64,000 nucleotides of DNA from an uncultured Chitinophagaceae bacterium (lineage in GTDB: Bacteria > Bacteroidota > Bacteroidia > Chitinophagales > Chitinophagaceae). Location of the stretch: the NCBI GenBank assembly GCA_937907395.1, contig CALCII010000022.1:1-64000 (forward strand), read 5' to 3'. Both the position numbers and the translations under genes were made by a program. The notes below the pieces were generated by a model. That model made no database searches and was not told the DNA's origin. It saw nothing but the letters and a program-made list of their open reading frames with translations. The stretch's first letter is position 1. Each line of letters opens with the position of its first letter. Below, piece by piece: positions 7,454-17,700 of this stretch.

Positions 7454-8636
7454 GGTCGTCAATGGATAAAAAACGTGACCGGAATTTCAGTTTTAGTTTG
7501 TAATAAAGAAACTTTAAGAAAGCTTCATATAAATTTAATAAAGTTGGCAATAAAACAAGACAACCCAGCAAAAGTCCGGGATCAAATTTTATATTTAATA
7601 CTTCATAACTGAGGAGTGAAAGAAAAACAATTACAATTGTACCTGTCAGCTGAGCTAATGTTCCTATCGTATTGAACCAAAGATCCCCTTTGAACAAGAG
7701 GGCGCAGGTGGGCGGTAATAATAGCCATACTATGAAAAATGTAAGTATAGCCATCAGCCAACCGGGTATCACTTTGATGTAATCTTTTTCGAGAACCATC
7801 CTCAGGATATTGGCGTGGATGACGCTTCCATACATATCCGGATAGCTACGTCCGGAAAGGCGGCTGTTTAAAGGGGTAAAGAGTTTGTCTTCATCAATTC
7901 TGCTATTCACACCGGGCATTCCCAGGTAGCCCAGCACAACAATTTTTCCGTTTAACAACTTAGGATCAAAGGTGGGATCCATGATCTCTTCAAAATTGTA
8001 ATACCGGAAATTTTCCAGGTTGCCGTAATAATGTATTTCGAGTGGCTTGCCTTTATGGTCATTTAGTTTAGAAAGCAGTTCAGGGTTCCATGCACGAATG
8101 ATGGAAGTGGTGAATGCTTCCTGTTCTTTATAAAACGGATAATAATAACGGATGGTGGAGTACTCCCTGTTTTCGGCTACCATATTAGCATATCCGTTTT
8201 TTACAGTGGTAAAGAACGAGTCATTATAAATATTTTTTTCCGGTTGATCGAAGTTGGCAAAATAGCTGAACACATAATTGTTGTGTAGTGAAAACTGCTT
8301 TCGTAATAACGAATCATCTGCTTCTTTTCTGGATTGAAATACTACATCCAGTCCGATTACTTTGGGTTTTCCTTCCTGTATCCTTTGTAAGAGAAAAGCA
8401 AGTTCTTTTCGTTCTTTGTTTTCAAGATTAATCAATACGAGCGGGCCGTTATATATCTGATCTTGTTTTTTGATGCGGGAATAATGAAGATCTGTTAAGG
8501 TGAAATCTTCAAACGCTTGTGTGAAGGGGTCAAAAAAAGAAAAGTTCAACACAATCAGCGACAGCAGTGAAATGCAGCTGAAGATGAAAATATTGATGAA
8601 GAAGTATTCAGAAAAAAAGCGTTTCAGAAATTTCAT
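7446..8636 (-). CDS. CHASE2-domain membrane sensor-like protein
   Basis: The 396-residue product has one N-terminal membrane segment (about 13-33), a long extracytoplasmic region, and three closely spaced C-terminal membrane segments (about 293-380). The middle region follows the CHASE2 pattern: VLINLEN, KPKVIGLDVVFQ near 95, then KIVVLGYLG and the YGSVIHANILRMVLE motif just before the membrane helices. CHASE2 is an extracellular sensory domain, normally fused to kinases, cyclases or GGDEF domains. Here no output domain follows. The protein probably transmits through partners, the coupled FecR-like protein being the first candidate. Confidence 0.85.
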   Translation of the reverse strand: MKFLKRFFSEYFFINIFIFSCISLLSLIVLNFSFFDPFTQAFEDFTLTDLHYSRIKKQDQIYNGPLVLINLENKERKELAFLLQRIQEGKPKVIGLDVVFQSRKEADDSLLRKQFSLHNNYVFSYFANFDQPEKNIYNDSFFTTVKNGYANMVAENREYSTIRYYYPFYKEQEAFTTSIIRAWNPELLSKLNDHKGKPLEIHYYGNLENFRYYNFEEIMDPTFDPKLLNGKIVVLGYLGMPGVNSRIDEDKLFTPLNSRLSGRSYPDMYGSVIHANILRMVLEKDYIKVIPGWLMAILTFFIVWLLLPPTCALLFKGDLWFNTIGTLAQLTGTIVIVFLSLLSYEVLNIKFDPGLLLGCLVLLPTLLNLYEAFLKFLYYKLKLKFRSRFLSIDDHA

Positions 8637-8643
8637 GATACAA

Positions 8644-8685
8644 AGTAAAAAAAGAAGGGTATAAACTCATGGAGTTTATACCCTT
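8644..8685 (-). terminator. Strong terminator after the small secreted protein gene
   Basis: A perfect 14-bp stem (8655-8668 with 8672-8685) closes a 3-nt loop. On the minus strand it is followed by CTTTTTTT, a classical intrinsic terminator. It separates the 8705-9103 gene from the CHASE2 gene. Confidence 0.85.
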
Positions 8686-8704
8686 GACATTTTCATGAAA
8701 TGTA

Positions 8705-9103
8705 TTAACGTTTGAGATTGAGCGTAAATGTGCGGCTATCGTTACAATAGCTGCTGTTACTCCAGTAAAGGCTTCCGTCTGTAGATTGGGCATACCATTT
8801 TGTCCAGTTACCGGGAACCCATACATCGATACGAACTGAAGTTGCGTAAGGAGAGAGACGGCCTTGATAGATACCTTCTACCCATACGTCTACATAGTTA
8901 CCAGTGAAGTTATCGAAATACACATAGCAATAACCACGGGTTTTCTTTTCACGGGGTTTTGCATCAGGACCAGGAAGGTCTTTCTTTTCTTTTACTTCCT
9001 GAGCAGTAACAGCTACTTTTTTACGTTCTTGTGCTTTTACGGTGCTTCCAAATGCAACGGTTAAACCGATGATTGTAAGAGTCAGAAATACTAACTTTTT
9101 CAT
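8705..9103 (-). CDS. Small secreted protein of unknown function
   Basis: The 132-residue product has a clear signal peptide (cleavage near TVKAQ-ER). A charged Lys/Glu linker follows (about 27-55), then a C-terminal domain of about 75 residues rich in Tyr, Trp, Asn and Ser (YVYFDNFTGNYVDVWVEG). The domain looks like a small beta-rich extracellular fold, with two Cys residues that could form a disulfide. No family is recognised. It sits between the caspase-like gene (64 bp upstream) and its own strong terminator, so it may be the second gene of the caspase transcript. Confidence 0.7.
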   Translation of the reverse strand: MKKLVFLTLTIIGLTVAFGSTVKAQERKKVAVTAQEVKEKKDLPGPDAKPREKKTRGYCYVYFDNFTGNYVDVWVEGIYQGRLSPYATSVRIDVWVPGNWTKWYAQSTDGSLYWSNSSYCNDSRTFTLNLKR

Positions 9104-9167
9104 ACTTGTTTTTGTTTAGATGGTTTGAAAATAAAGATTAATAAAAGTTTTAAGAGAACAAAATTTT

Positions 9168-11195
9168 TTATTGTTTTTTAGGTACTATTTTATAAGGGAC
9201 CGAGAAAATATTCACTGCATCGGGTGGAACAGTTTCTTCACCACTTCCCCTGGATTGAATGCCTTCGGTTTTATTAATGCCGTTCATCAGTTTTTCAAAA
9301 GGATTGGAAAAGTTGGGTGTGTTTCCACGGGTGGCAGCGGTTGTTCCAAATACCTGGCGCAGGTTCAGCGGTGCTTTCGCTGCCACCAGTTTGATGACAT
9401 TCATTCCATCGGGCGGACCGATTTTAAAATTGCGTTTCACACGGATACTATCGCCGGGATTGATGAAACACTCTGCCGGTTGTTGATTCTTTGCCGGGAA
9501 TAATACATTTACAATATTATCTGGCTGTATTTCCAGAACGTTATAGTACAAACGTTCCTGTCCTTCGTTCTTGATTACAACATTATACCAATCACCATGC
9601 TGGAATACAATATTACCGGAAGCATCTTTGATGGTATTCATCGGCAGGTCTTTTACAATGGCTTCGTTATTTCCCTCTGCTTTTTTATATTCAATAGGCA
9701 CAAATGCAAAGCTTACTTTCAACTCTTCGTTGCTCATGTTGAGATTACGGAGATAAGCCGCCCGGCCATAGGAACCAATTTTAGCCGACAGTATATTGAA
9801 CAATTCTTCAGGATCTGTATTCTTACTGATCACACCAAGACGGTAATCTGATGATGTGGAAATATAAATGGAGTCGGGGCTGAAGCCAGTTGTTCCCTGC
9901 TCAATAAATACATCACCTTGTTCATCTACCAGCTTTGCCTGTTTGATTTTAACCAGTGCTGCTTTCAACTGTGTGGCTAAAGCCTGGTCTTTTGAGCGGA
10001 TGGTTACATTTACATTGAGGTCACCATAGCTGATTTCATCGAGGAAATACCAGGCCGTTTTTAACTGATCTTCTGTAAGCTCTGTATCCAGTTCCACTTC
10101 ACTGCTGTAGGGTGTTGCAGTTATAATTGTTCCTTTTGCTATGGGTGTTACGCCTTCACGGTTATAGGTATTAGTTGGATAAACTTTAAAAGTTGTGCCG
10201 GCAAAAACACCATAAATTTTACCACATAAAATGCTCACTTTCTTTTTGCCAAGGATTTCGTTGCAAGTGTAATAGTTGGGTTTGCCCAAAGCTTTACCAC
10301 CAAAAATTTCAACATCCAGATCTCCTTCGGCATTGGGTGTTTGTCCGGGTACCATTTTACTCATCTCCAAACGGATATTGTCAAACAAACTGCGGTAACT
10401 CGTTTTTGTATCGGCTTTCGCCATTGCTTTTGAAAAAGCCAGTGAAAGGCTTCCGCAATGTTCTTCGCCACATTCCTGGTTTAATTCAGAAGAGGCAGAG
10501 GCAAAAAAAGCGCTCATGGGAGATAAACCGGGTTTTGATTCGCCCAGTGTAAACAATCCTTCATTTACTTTTGATACGGTTGCCTTGGGCGAGTATCCTT
10601 TGGGTTGATATTTTGTAGTGGTACCCCGGTAATTGCCCAATCCGCTACGGGTACTGCTTCCGCTATGGCAGGCATCCACAATAACCAGCAGGCTACCGGA
10701 TGGTCCGAGTTTTTTTCGTATTTCTTCCAGTTTAAATCCAAATTCATCATCTCTCAGGTGTTTTTCCACGCCTGGCTTGTAATCCATCGGTGCATCGTAA
10801 GTTACCAGTGCTTCATCATAGCCATCTGCTTCATCGCCGTTGTCGTCAAATACCTGTTCGCCATGGCCGCTGAAGTGAAAGACACAAATATCGCCGGGCT
10901 TGGCTTTATCAATCAGCTGTTTCTGGATAGCGTTGAGAATGCCGGATTTCGTGGCTTCTTTATCACGTATGATAAGGATATTACTTTCGGCAAATCCCTG
11001 GCGCTTCAGAGACTCACGTATTAAAGGGACATCATTTTCAGAATTGAGGCTGTTCCATCCTGTATTGGGTGCGTAGTTCGAAATGGCTACAATCACCGCC
11101 AGTTTGTTAGGCTGCTGTGCAGAAACATGCAGCGAAACAGAGAGGAGCAGTATGGAAAGAATGTGTTTCATTTTTTTTCTGAAAATTACTTTCAT
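9168..11195 (-). CDS. Secreted caspase-family (C14) protease
   Basis: The protein has a signal peptide and then a caspase-like p20 domain (about residues 30-230). The catalytic dyad is visible: His111 in FSGHGEQ and Cys176 in VDACHSGSS. The rest (about 300-675) is probably beta-rich and carries no recognised domain, except a DUF4384-like pattern near 500-590 (GDWYNVVIKNEGQERLYYNVLEI). An alternative start at 11171 (MKHILSIL) gives a cleaner signal peptide and may be the real one. Bacterial caspase homologues of this kind cleave after Lys/Arg and are linked to signalling or cell death. Its export puts the activity in the periplasm or outside. Neighbouring CHASE2 and FecR-like genes suggest a common surface-signalling role, but this is inference. 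Confidence 0.9.
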   Translation of the reverse strand: MKVIFRKKMKHILSILLLSVSLHVSAQQPNKLAVIVAISNYAPNTGWNSLNSENDVPLIRESLKRQGFAESNILIIRDKEATKSGILNAIQKQLIDKAKPGDICVFHFSGHGEQVFDDNGDEADGYDEALVTYDAPMDYKPGVEKHLRDDEFGFKLEEIRKKLGPSGSLLVIVDACHSGSSTRSGLGNYRGTTTKYQPKGYSPKATVSKVNEGLFTLGESKPGLSPMSAFFASASSELNQECGEEHCGSLSLAFSKAMAKADTKTSYRSLFDNIRLEMSKMVPGQTPNAEGDLDVEIFGGKALGKPNYYTCNEILGKKKVSILCGKIYGVFAGTTFKVYPTNTYNREGVTPIAKGTIITATPYSSEVELDTELTEDQLKTAWYFLDEISYGDLNVNVTIRSKDQALATQLKAALVKIKQAKLVDEQGDVFIEQGTTGFSPDSIYISTSSDYRLGVISKNTDPEELFNILSAKIGSYGRAAYLRNLNMSNEELKVSFAFVPIEYKKAEGNNEAIVKDLPMNTIKDASGNIVFQHGDWYNVVIKNEGQERLYYNVLEIQPDNIVNVLFPAKNQQPAECFINPGDSIRVKRNFKIGPPDGMNVIKLVAAKAPLNLRQVFGTTAATRGNTPNFSNPFEKLMNGINKTEGIQSRGSGEETVPPDAVNIFSVPYKIVPKKQ

Positions 11196-11319
11196 TTTTG
11201 ATACTGCAAGTATACAACCACCAGAAACTTTGTCCTATACCCACCGGATGGTATTTTCATAAAAAAAGGTTGAAAAAGAATCCTTCCCAAATGAAGGTTT
11301 GTGTTTAAATTTAGCCCCT

Positions 11320-12480
11320 ATGATGGTGTTCTTTTTCTGGTTGATGGTATTTGTGATTTTTTACACGTACGTGGGCTATCCGGTATTGTTGTGGATAGGT
11401 GCAGGTATGGGTAAGAAACAGGTACAGGCAAATGCTTTTCAGCCGTCGGTAACTGTGCTTGTGGCTGCGTATAATGAGGAAGAGGTGATTGAAGAAAAGA
11501 TACGGAATACCCTGTCTCTGGATTATCCGGCCGGTTTGTTGAAAGTGGTGGTGATTGCGGATGGATCTGCCGATGCCACCGTTGAAAAAGTAAAACAGTT
11601 TCCCGATGTAACTCTTTTATTTGAAGCGGCTCGAAAAGGCAAAGCTGCTGCTATTAACCGGGCCATGCCATTTATTTCGTCTGATATTGTTGTCCTCACC
11701 GATGCGAATACATTTCTGGATCATGGTACTATCAGGGAGCTGGCTTCTTATTTTGCCGATGATTCAATTGGCGGTGTGGCTGGTGTAAAAAAAGTGATTG
11801 AAGTGAAACAGGATGGTGAAGTGGGAACCGGCGAAGGGTTGTATTGGAAATACGAATCTATGCTCAAAAGTCTGGAAGCACAATTCTACACAGTTGTAGG
11901 TGCAGCAGGAGAATTGTTTGCATTGCGGCGGAGTGATTTTGTACCCATTTCTGAAGCAGCTCTTACAGATGATTTTTATTTATCGCTTTCCATTAATCTC
12001 AGGAACAAACGAATTGCTTATGCTAGTAAAGCGGTGGCTACAGAAACCCCGTCGGCAACTTACGGAGATGAATGGAAACGGAAGGTTAGAATTGCTGCAG
12101 GCGGATTTCAATCATTGATACTTTTCAAAGAAGCATTTAATATTTCTAAATATCCCAGACTGGCCTTCCAGTTTTTCTCTCATCGAGCTATGCGATGGGT
12201 GGCCTGTGCGCCGGCTTTTCTGTTTTTATTTCTGATCAATCTTGTATTGTATGTACAAGGTGCCGGTTTGTTTTATGAATACACACTATGGATGCAGGTG
12301 ATTTTATATGCATGTGCTTTAATGGGAGGCTTATTACCCGCACCATTTCAATCTTTTCCCATATTTAGCATTCCCTATTATTTCGTTTTTATGCATGCCG
12401 CCATGCTGGGTGGTGCATACCGTTTCTTCACAGGTAAGCAAACTGTTTTGTGGGAGAAAGCAAGACGTTCATCTGTTTGA
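11320..12480 (+). CDS. Family 2 glycosyltransferase, membrane-bound
   Basis: I choose the ATG at 11320. An earlier TTG at 11299 is possible but unlikely. One N-terminal membrane helix is followed by a GT-A domain with the expected motifs: VLVAAYNEEEVIEEKI, IADGSADATV, VVLTDANTFL (the metal-binding acidic site), ALTDDFYLS (catalytic acidic pair), and an EWKRKVRIAAGG stretch in place of QxxRW. Two or three C-terminal membrane helices follow. Such enzymes build polysaccharides or glycolipids at the inner membrane. The donor and product cannot be read from sequence. The gene ends 26 bp before the probable recG start. Confidence 0.9.
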   Translation: MMVFFFWLMVFVIFYTYVGYPVLLWIGAGMGKKQVQANAFQPSVTVLVAAYNEEEVIEEKIRNTLSLDYPAGLLKVVVIADGSADATVEKVKQFPDVTLLFEAARKGKAAAINRAMPFISSDIVVLTDANTFLDHGTIRELASYFADDSIGGVAGVKKVIEVKQDGEVGTGEGLYWKYESMLKSLEAQFYTVVGAAGELFALRRSDFVPISEAALTDDFYLSLSINLRNKRIAYASKAVATETPSATYGDEWKRKVRIAAGGFQSLILFKEAFNISKYPRLAFQFFSHRAMRWVACAPAFLFLFLINLVLYVQGAGLFYEYTLWMQVILYACALMGGLLPAPFQSFPIFSIPYYFVFMHAAMLGGAYRFFTGKQTVLWEKARRSSV

Positions 12481-12506
12481 ACGATTTTTGCATAGAACAG
12501 ACCGGA

Positions 12507-14621
12507 GTGACGCAATCAAATTCAACGATATTACTTAGTCCTATCGAATACCTCAAAGGGGTAGGGCCGCTCCGTGCCGATCTGTTAAAGAAAGAGCTCA
12601 GCATCTTTACGTTTGGTGATTTGCTTGAACATTTTCCTTATCGGCATCTCGATAAAACAAAAATCTGGCCCATTGGCACTTTAACTCCGGCCCAGGAATT
12701 TGTCCAGGTGAAAGGAATACTGGTGCATGTGGAACTGGTGGGACAGCACCGTGCCAAACGATTGGTGGCTCAACTGCAGGATGCCAGTGGTACCATGGAG
12801 CTTACCTGGTTCCAGGGAATAAACTGGGTGCAAAAACGATTGGTAACGGGTGCAGAATACATTGCTTTCGGGAAACTGAGTTTCTTCATGAGCAAAGCTC
12901 AGTTGGTTCATCCGGAAATTGATTCAGTAGCTTCGTTGGCGGCCGATACAAAGCAGGGGTTAGAGCCCATCTATCCTGCCACAGAGAAGCTGAAAGCAAG
13001 AGGATTGAACGGCAGAACCATAGCCAAACTGACAGCGGCGTTACTCCCACAAATACATCCGAAAGATGTGCCTGAAAACCTGCCGGAGAAATTGTTGAAA
13101 GAATTAAAGCTTCCCTCGAGATACGAAGCCTACCGCTCCATTCATTTTCCTGCCAGCAGCGAAGTTTATGAAGCAGCACTCAATCGTCTCAAATTTGAAG
13201 AACTGTTTTTGGCGCAGATGCGTATGGCACTCATTAAGAGTAACCGTCACCGTTATTCAAAAGGAATTGTGTTTGATAAAGTGGGCCATTTGTTTAACTC
13301 GTTTTACAACGAATACCTCCCGTTTCAATTAACAGGAGCACAAAAAAGAGTATTGAAAGAAATCAGGCAGGATACTGCAAGAGGCCACCAGATGAACCGT
13401 TTGCTGCAAGGCGATGTGGGCAGCGGGAAAACCATTGTGGCGATGCTTACCATGTTACTGGCAGCCGATAACGGTTGGCAAAGTTGCCTCATGGCACCTA
13501 CTGAAATCCTGGCCCAGCAGCATTACAACAGTATATCTAAAATGCTGGCGCCACTTCAGGTGGAAGTTTGCTTACTCACGGGGTCAACCAAAAAGGCAGA
13601 GCGTGAAAAAATACTGAGTGGATTGGCAGATGGAACGGTTTCCATCATCATAGGAACACATGCATTAATTGAAGATGCAGTACAGTTTCATAAGCTGGGT
13701 TTATCAATTATTGATGAGCAACACCGGTTTGGTGTGGCGCAACGGGCAGAACTGAAGCTGAAGAATGAACAGCAACCACATATACTGGTGATGACGGCGA
13801 CACCCATTCCACGTACTATGGCTATGACGGCATACGGCGACCTGGATTATAGTGTGATGGATGAATTGCCTCCGGGACGTAAGCCCATCACCACCGTACA
13901 TCGGTTTGAACAGGCAAGGCCAGCTGTTATGGACTTTGTAAAAAAGGAAATTGCTAAAGGCCAACAGGCTTATTTCATTTATCCCCTTATAGAAGAAAGT
14001 GCGAAAATGGATTTTGAACATCTCATGAAAGGGTATGAAGAAGTGAAAGCTTTTTTTCCGGAACCACAGTATTATATCAGTATGGTACATGGAAAACAAA
14101 AGACCGAGGTGAAGGATACAAACATGATGCGGTTTAAACAAAACGATACGCAGATCATGGTGGCTACCACAGTAATTGAGGTGGGCGTGGATGTGCCCAA
14201 TGCAACGGTGATGGTGATTGAAAGTGCAGAACGCTTTGGGCTTTCTCAGTTACACCAGCTTCGGGGAAGGGTGGGCAGAGGCAGTAAACAGAGTTTTTGC
14301 ATTCTTTTAACAAAGAAGAATTTAACCAGGGAGGGTCGTGAACGGTTAAAGATAATGTGTGATACCAATGATGGTTTTCTGATTGCAGAAAAAGACCTCG
14401 AACTCAGAGGGCCGGGCGATATTGAAGGTACCCGGCAAAGTGGGTTGATTAACTTCAAACTGGCCAGCATTGTGCAGGATAAACCTTTGCTGGAACTGGC
14501 CGCAAGCCATTGCAGGGCCTTGCTTGAAGAAGATCCCGAACTGATTTCGGCAGAAAATTTGCAGTTAAAAAATTATCTCGTGTCACAGAAAGGTAAAACG
14601 GAGTGGAGCAGGGTTGCCTGA
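12507..14621 (+). CDS. recG: ATP-dependent DNA helicase RecG
   Basis: RecG remodels stalled replication forks and branch-migrates Holliday junctions. The N-terminal wedge/OB domain has the typical PIEYLKGVGPLRADLL. The helicase core shows LLQGDVGSGKTIVA (Walker A, near residue 303), IIDEQHRFGVAQR (motif II), TATPIPRT, and QLRGRVGRG with the TRG region near the C-terminus. The longest frame starts at GTG 12450 inside the glycosyltransferase gene, but similarity to the family begins at about 12530. I therefore prefer the GTG at 12507, giving 704 residues. The start is uncertain, the identity is not. Confidence 0.95.
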   Translation: MTQSNSTILLSPIEYLKGVGPLRADLLKKELSIFTFGDLLEHFPYRHLDKTKIWPIGTLTPAQEFVQVKGILVHVELVGQHRAKRLVAQLQDASGTMELTWFQGINWVQKRLVTGAEYIAFGKLSFFMSKAQLVHPEIDSVASLAADTKQGLEPIYPATEKLKARGLNGRTIAKLTAALLPQIHPKDVPENLPEKLLKELKLPSRYEAYRSIHFPASSEVYEAALNRLKFEELFLAQMRMALIKSNRHRYSKGIVFDKVGHLFNSFYNEYLPFQLTGAQKRVLKEIRQDTARGHQMNRLLQGDVGSGKTIVAMLTMLLAADNGWQSCLMAPTEILAQQHYNSISKMLAPLQVEVCLLTGSTKKAEREKILSGLADGTVSIIIGTHALIEDAVQFHKLGLSIIDEQHRFGVAQRAELKLKNEQQPHILVMTATPIPRTMAMTAYGDLDYSVMDELPPGRKPITTVHRFEQARPAVMDFVKKEIAKGQQAYFIYPLIEESAKMDFEHLMKGYEEVKAFFPEPQYYISMVHGKQKTEVKDTNMMRFKQNDTQIMVATTVIEVGVDVPNATVMVIESAERFGLSQLHQLRGRVGRGSKQSFCILLTKKNLTREGRERLKIMCDTNDGFLIAEKDLELRGPGDIEGTRQSGLINFKLASIVQDKPLLELAASHCRALLEEDPELISAENLQLKNYLVSQKGKTEWSRVA

Positions 14622-14708
14622 TGAAATAAGAGTGTGGGAATTGCCGTTTTAAATTCTTATTTTCAGAGACAGGATTTTATAGTTAAGCCGAAACGTTTAA
14701 ACGAACGC

Positions 14709-17700
14709 ATGAAACGACTCTTATTACTTTTTTTACTGGCAGTTCAATTCACAATTACAGCAAAGGGACAATTGTATTTTACAGAGAATAAGGGACAATG
14801 GGATCACCAGGTGCTCTTTCGTACCAATGCCGGCAACAGTACTTTTTTCCTCAGTAAAGACGGATATACCATCAATATCCAGCATCCTGACGATTATCGT
14901 CAGATGGCAGAATATTACCACGGCCACAGCATTGATTCCTCACATGGCAATGTTCCTTACCGCAGAGGGCTGCCATCACAGGTGCGGAACCATGCATTCC
15001 GGGTTAAATTAATAGGGGCCAATTTCAATACACGGATCATTAAGGAAAAGAAAATGATAGGGTATGAGAATTACTTCATTGGAGACGATCCTTCCAAATG
15101 GGCATCAGAAGTTCATTCTTACCAGGCGGTTACTTATAAAAATGTTTATCCCAATATTGACATCCGTTATTATGTGCAGAACGACCGGTTGAAATATGAT
15201 ATTGTTGTTTATCCCGGTGCCGACCTTTCAAAAGTGCAACTGAAATATGAAGGCGCTTCATCTATGGAAGTAAGAAACCGTGAACTCGTGATTAATACTT
15301 CGGTTGGGGAAGCCCGTGAGTTAGAGCCTTATTCCTACCAGTTTGTAAACGGTAAAAGAGAAATTGTTACTTGCCGCTACAAATTAACCGGCAATACGCT
15401 CAGTTTTGATGCGAAGGGTTACGATAAAGCAACAACGCTTATCATTGATCCTTCCATGGTTTTTTCTACGTTCAGCGGGTCTACAGGTGATAACTGGGGT
15501 TTCACTGCAACACCCGGCCCCGATGGAAGTTTCTTTGGCGCCGGTATTGTGAGCCAGACAGGTTTCCCTGTTTCTGCAGGGGCTTACCAGGGTTCGGGCG
15601 GTGGTGGTGGAGGTTCTGGTCCTCCTCCGGATATAGGGATTATTAAATTGTCGCCCAACGGACAAAGCAGAATTTATGCAACTTACCTCGGTGGTAACGG
15701 TTTCGAACAACCGCACAGTTTAATTTGTGATCCATCTGGTAACCTGGTAATCGCAGGCCGCACCAACTCTTCCAATTTTCCCGGCAATTTCATCGGAACA
15801 CAATCCGGTGGTTATGATATTTTCGTTGCTAAACTTAATGCCAATGGAACTGCATTAATCGGATCCATCCGTACAGGTGGCAGTGGCAACGATGGTGTAA
15901 ACATCACACCCAACAGAGATAATGGCCCTCGTACTTTATTACGTAATTATGGCGATGATGGCCGTAGTGAAGTCATTCTCGACCGGAATAATAATATTCT
16001 TGTTGCATCAGCCACACAAAGTGCCAATTTCTATACAACAGGCGCCTTTCAGAATACATTTGGTGGTACACAGGATGGTGTGGTGATAAAAATAAACCCC
16101 AATTGTAACACAATCGTATGGAGTACTTATCTCGGTGGCAGTACAGATGATGCTGCCTTTGTACTTACAGAAAATCCGGTTACGGGTGATATATATGTAG
16201 GAGGCGGAACTACCAGCAGCGACTTTCCCGGTACTGCAGCAGGTGTTTTACAACCTGCCTATAACGGGGGAGAAACAGACGGTTTTATTGCCAACATCCG
16301 GGATAATGGAACCAGTGTGAGTATGATCCGTTCCAGTTTTCTCGGTACACCGGGAATTGATATTGTGTACGGTGTTCAGTTTGATTCGAAAGGCTTTCCT
16401 TATGTAATGGGAACCACAACAGGCAACTGGCCTATTCAGAATGCTGCTTATTCTGTTTCGGGTGGTAAACAATTCATAGCCAAACTGCAGCCCAATCTTA
16501 CAGCTTTTGTTTATTCCACAACCTTTGGCACAGCCAATGCCGTTGCGCCTAATATTTCTCCTACCGCTTTCCTGGTTGATAATTGTGAGAATGTATATGT
16601 ATCGGGCTGGGGTGGCGATGCCAACCGTTTTGCGTCACCTTCCTATCCAACGGCAGGTACATTTGGACTTCCGGTTACGAACGATGCATTTCAAAAACTC
16701 ACCGATGGAAGTGATTTTTACTTTTTTGTACTTCAGCGAAATGCAGCATCGCAACTGTATGGAAGCTTCTTTGGTCAACGGGGAGGTGATGGTGGCTTGG
16801 AACATGTGGATGGTGGTACCAGTCGTTTTGATGCAGATGGTGTGATTTACCAGGCATTATGTGCCAATTGCAAGAATGTGGCGAGTGGGCTTCCTCTCAG
16901 CAGCAGCTATTTCACAACTGCAGGATCCTGGAGTCCCACTAACAGGGGAACAACCGGAGGTGCCTGTAACCTGGGTATGTTGAAGATCAAGTTTGATTTA
17001 TCAGGTGTGCGTGTTTCATTAAAAGCAGTAGGCTCAAAACAGGTGAATTTCTGTTTGCCCGCCACTGTTGAATTTGTTGATACACTTCGTTTAGCTAAAG
17101 AATACATCTGGGTGTGGGGCGATGGAACTCAAACCGGACCAACTACTCAAAATCCACTTCAGCACACATATACTACTTCCGGATTTTTTGATGTAAAAGT
17201 GATCGGGATTGATCCGAATTCCTGCAATGAAAGAGATTCTGCTTTTATGCGTATTCGTGTAACAACCGATTCCGTTGCTCTGCAGTTTACTTCTCAGCGA
17301 AAACCTCCTTGTACCAGTTTGAGTTTTGATTTTACTAACACAACTCAACGGCTTACTGCCATACCTCCATTTACCAACAAATCATTTGTATGGAGTTGGG
17401 GCGATGGTTCGGGTAATGACACAATACAGGGTTTTGCACCTAATCCCGTTTCGCATACATTCCCCGGACCCGGTTCTTACAACGTGCAGTTAAAACTCAT
17501 CGATTCCAATTTCTGTAACGTGGGCGATGTGTTTGGGGTTGCCAACTTCCAGGTGGCTTCTACCATCCGTGCCGGCTTTCGTGTAGATAATGGCTGCTTG
17601 CCGTATACGCTTGCAGTTGCAGATACATCTGTGGGAGCAAGTACTTACCTGTGGGTGAGCAGCGATGGGCAGCAATCCACCAATACATTACCTCCGTTTA

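Noticed and set aside
11306..11313. TAAATTTA before the glycosyltransferase gene (and again at 19416-19423 before the FAD oxidase gene) as promoter boxes
   Set aside because: They lack the final G of TAnnTTTG and no -33 element is seen at the right spacing. Such AT-rich octamers are expected by chance.
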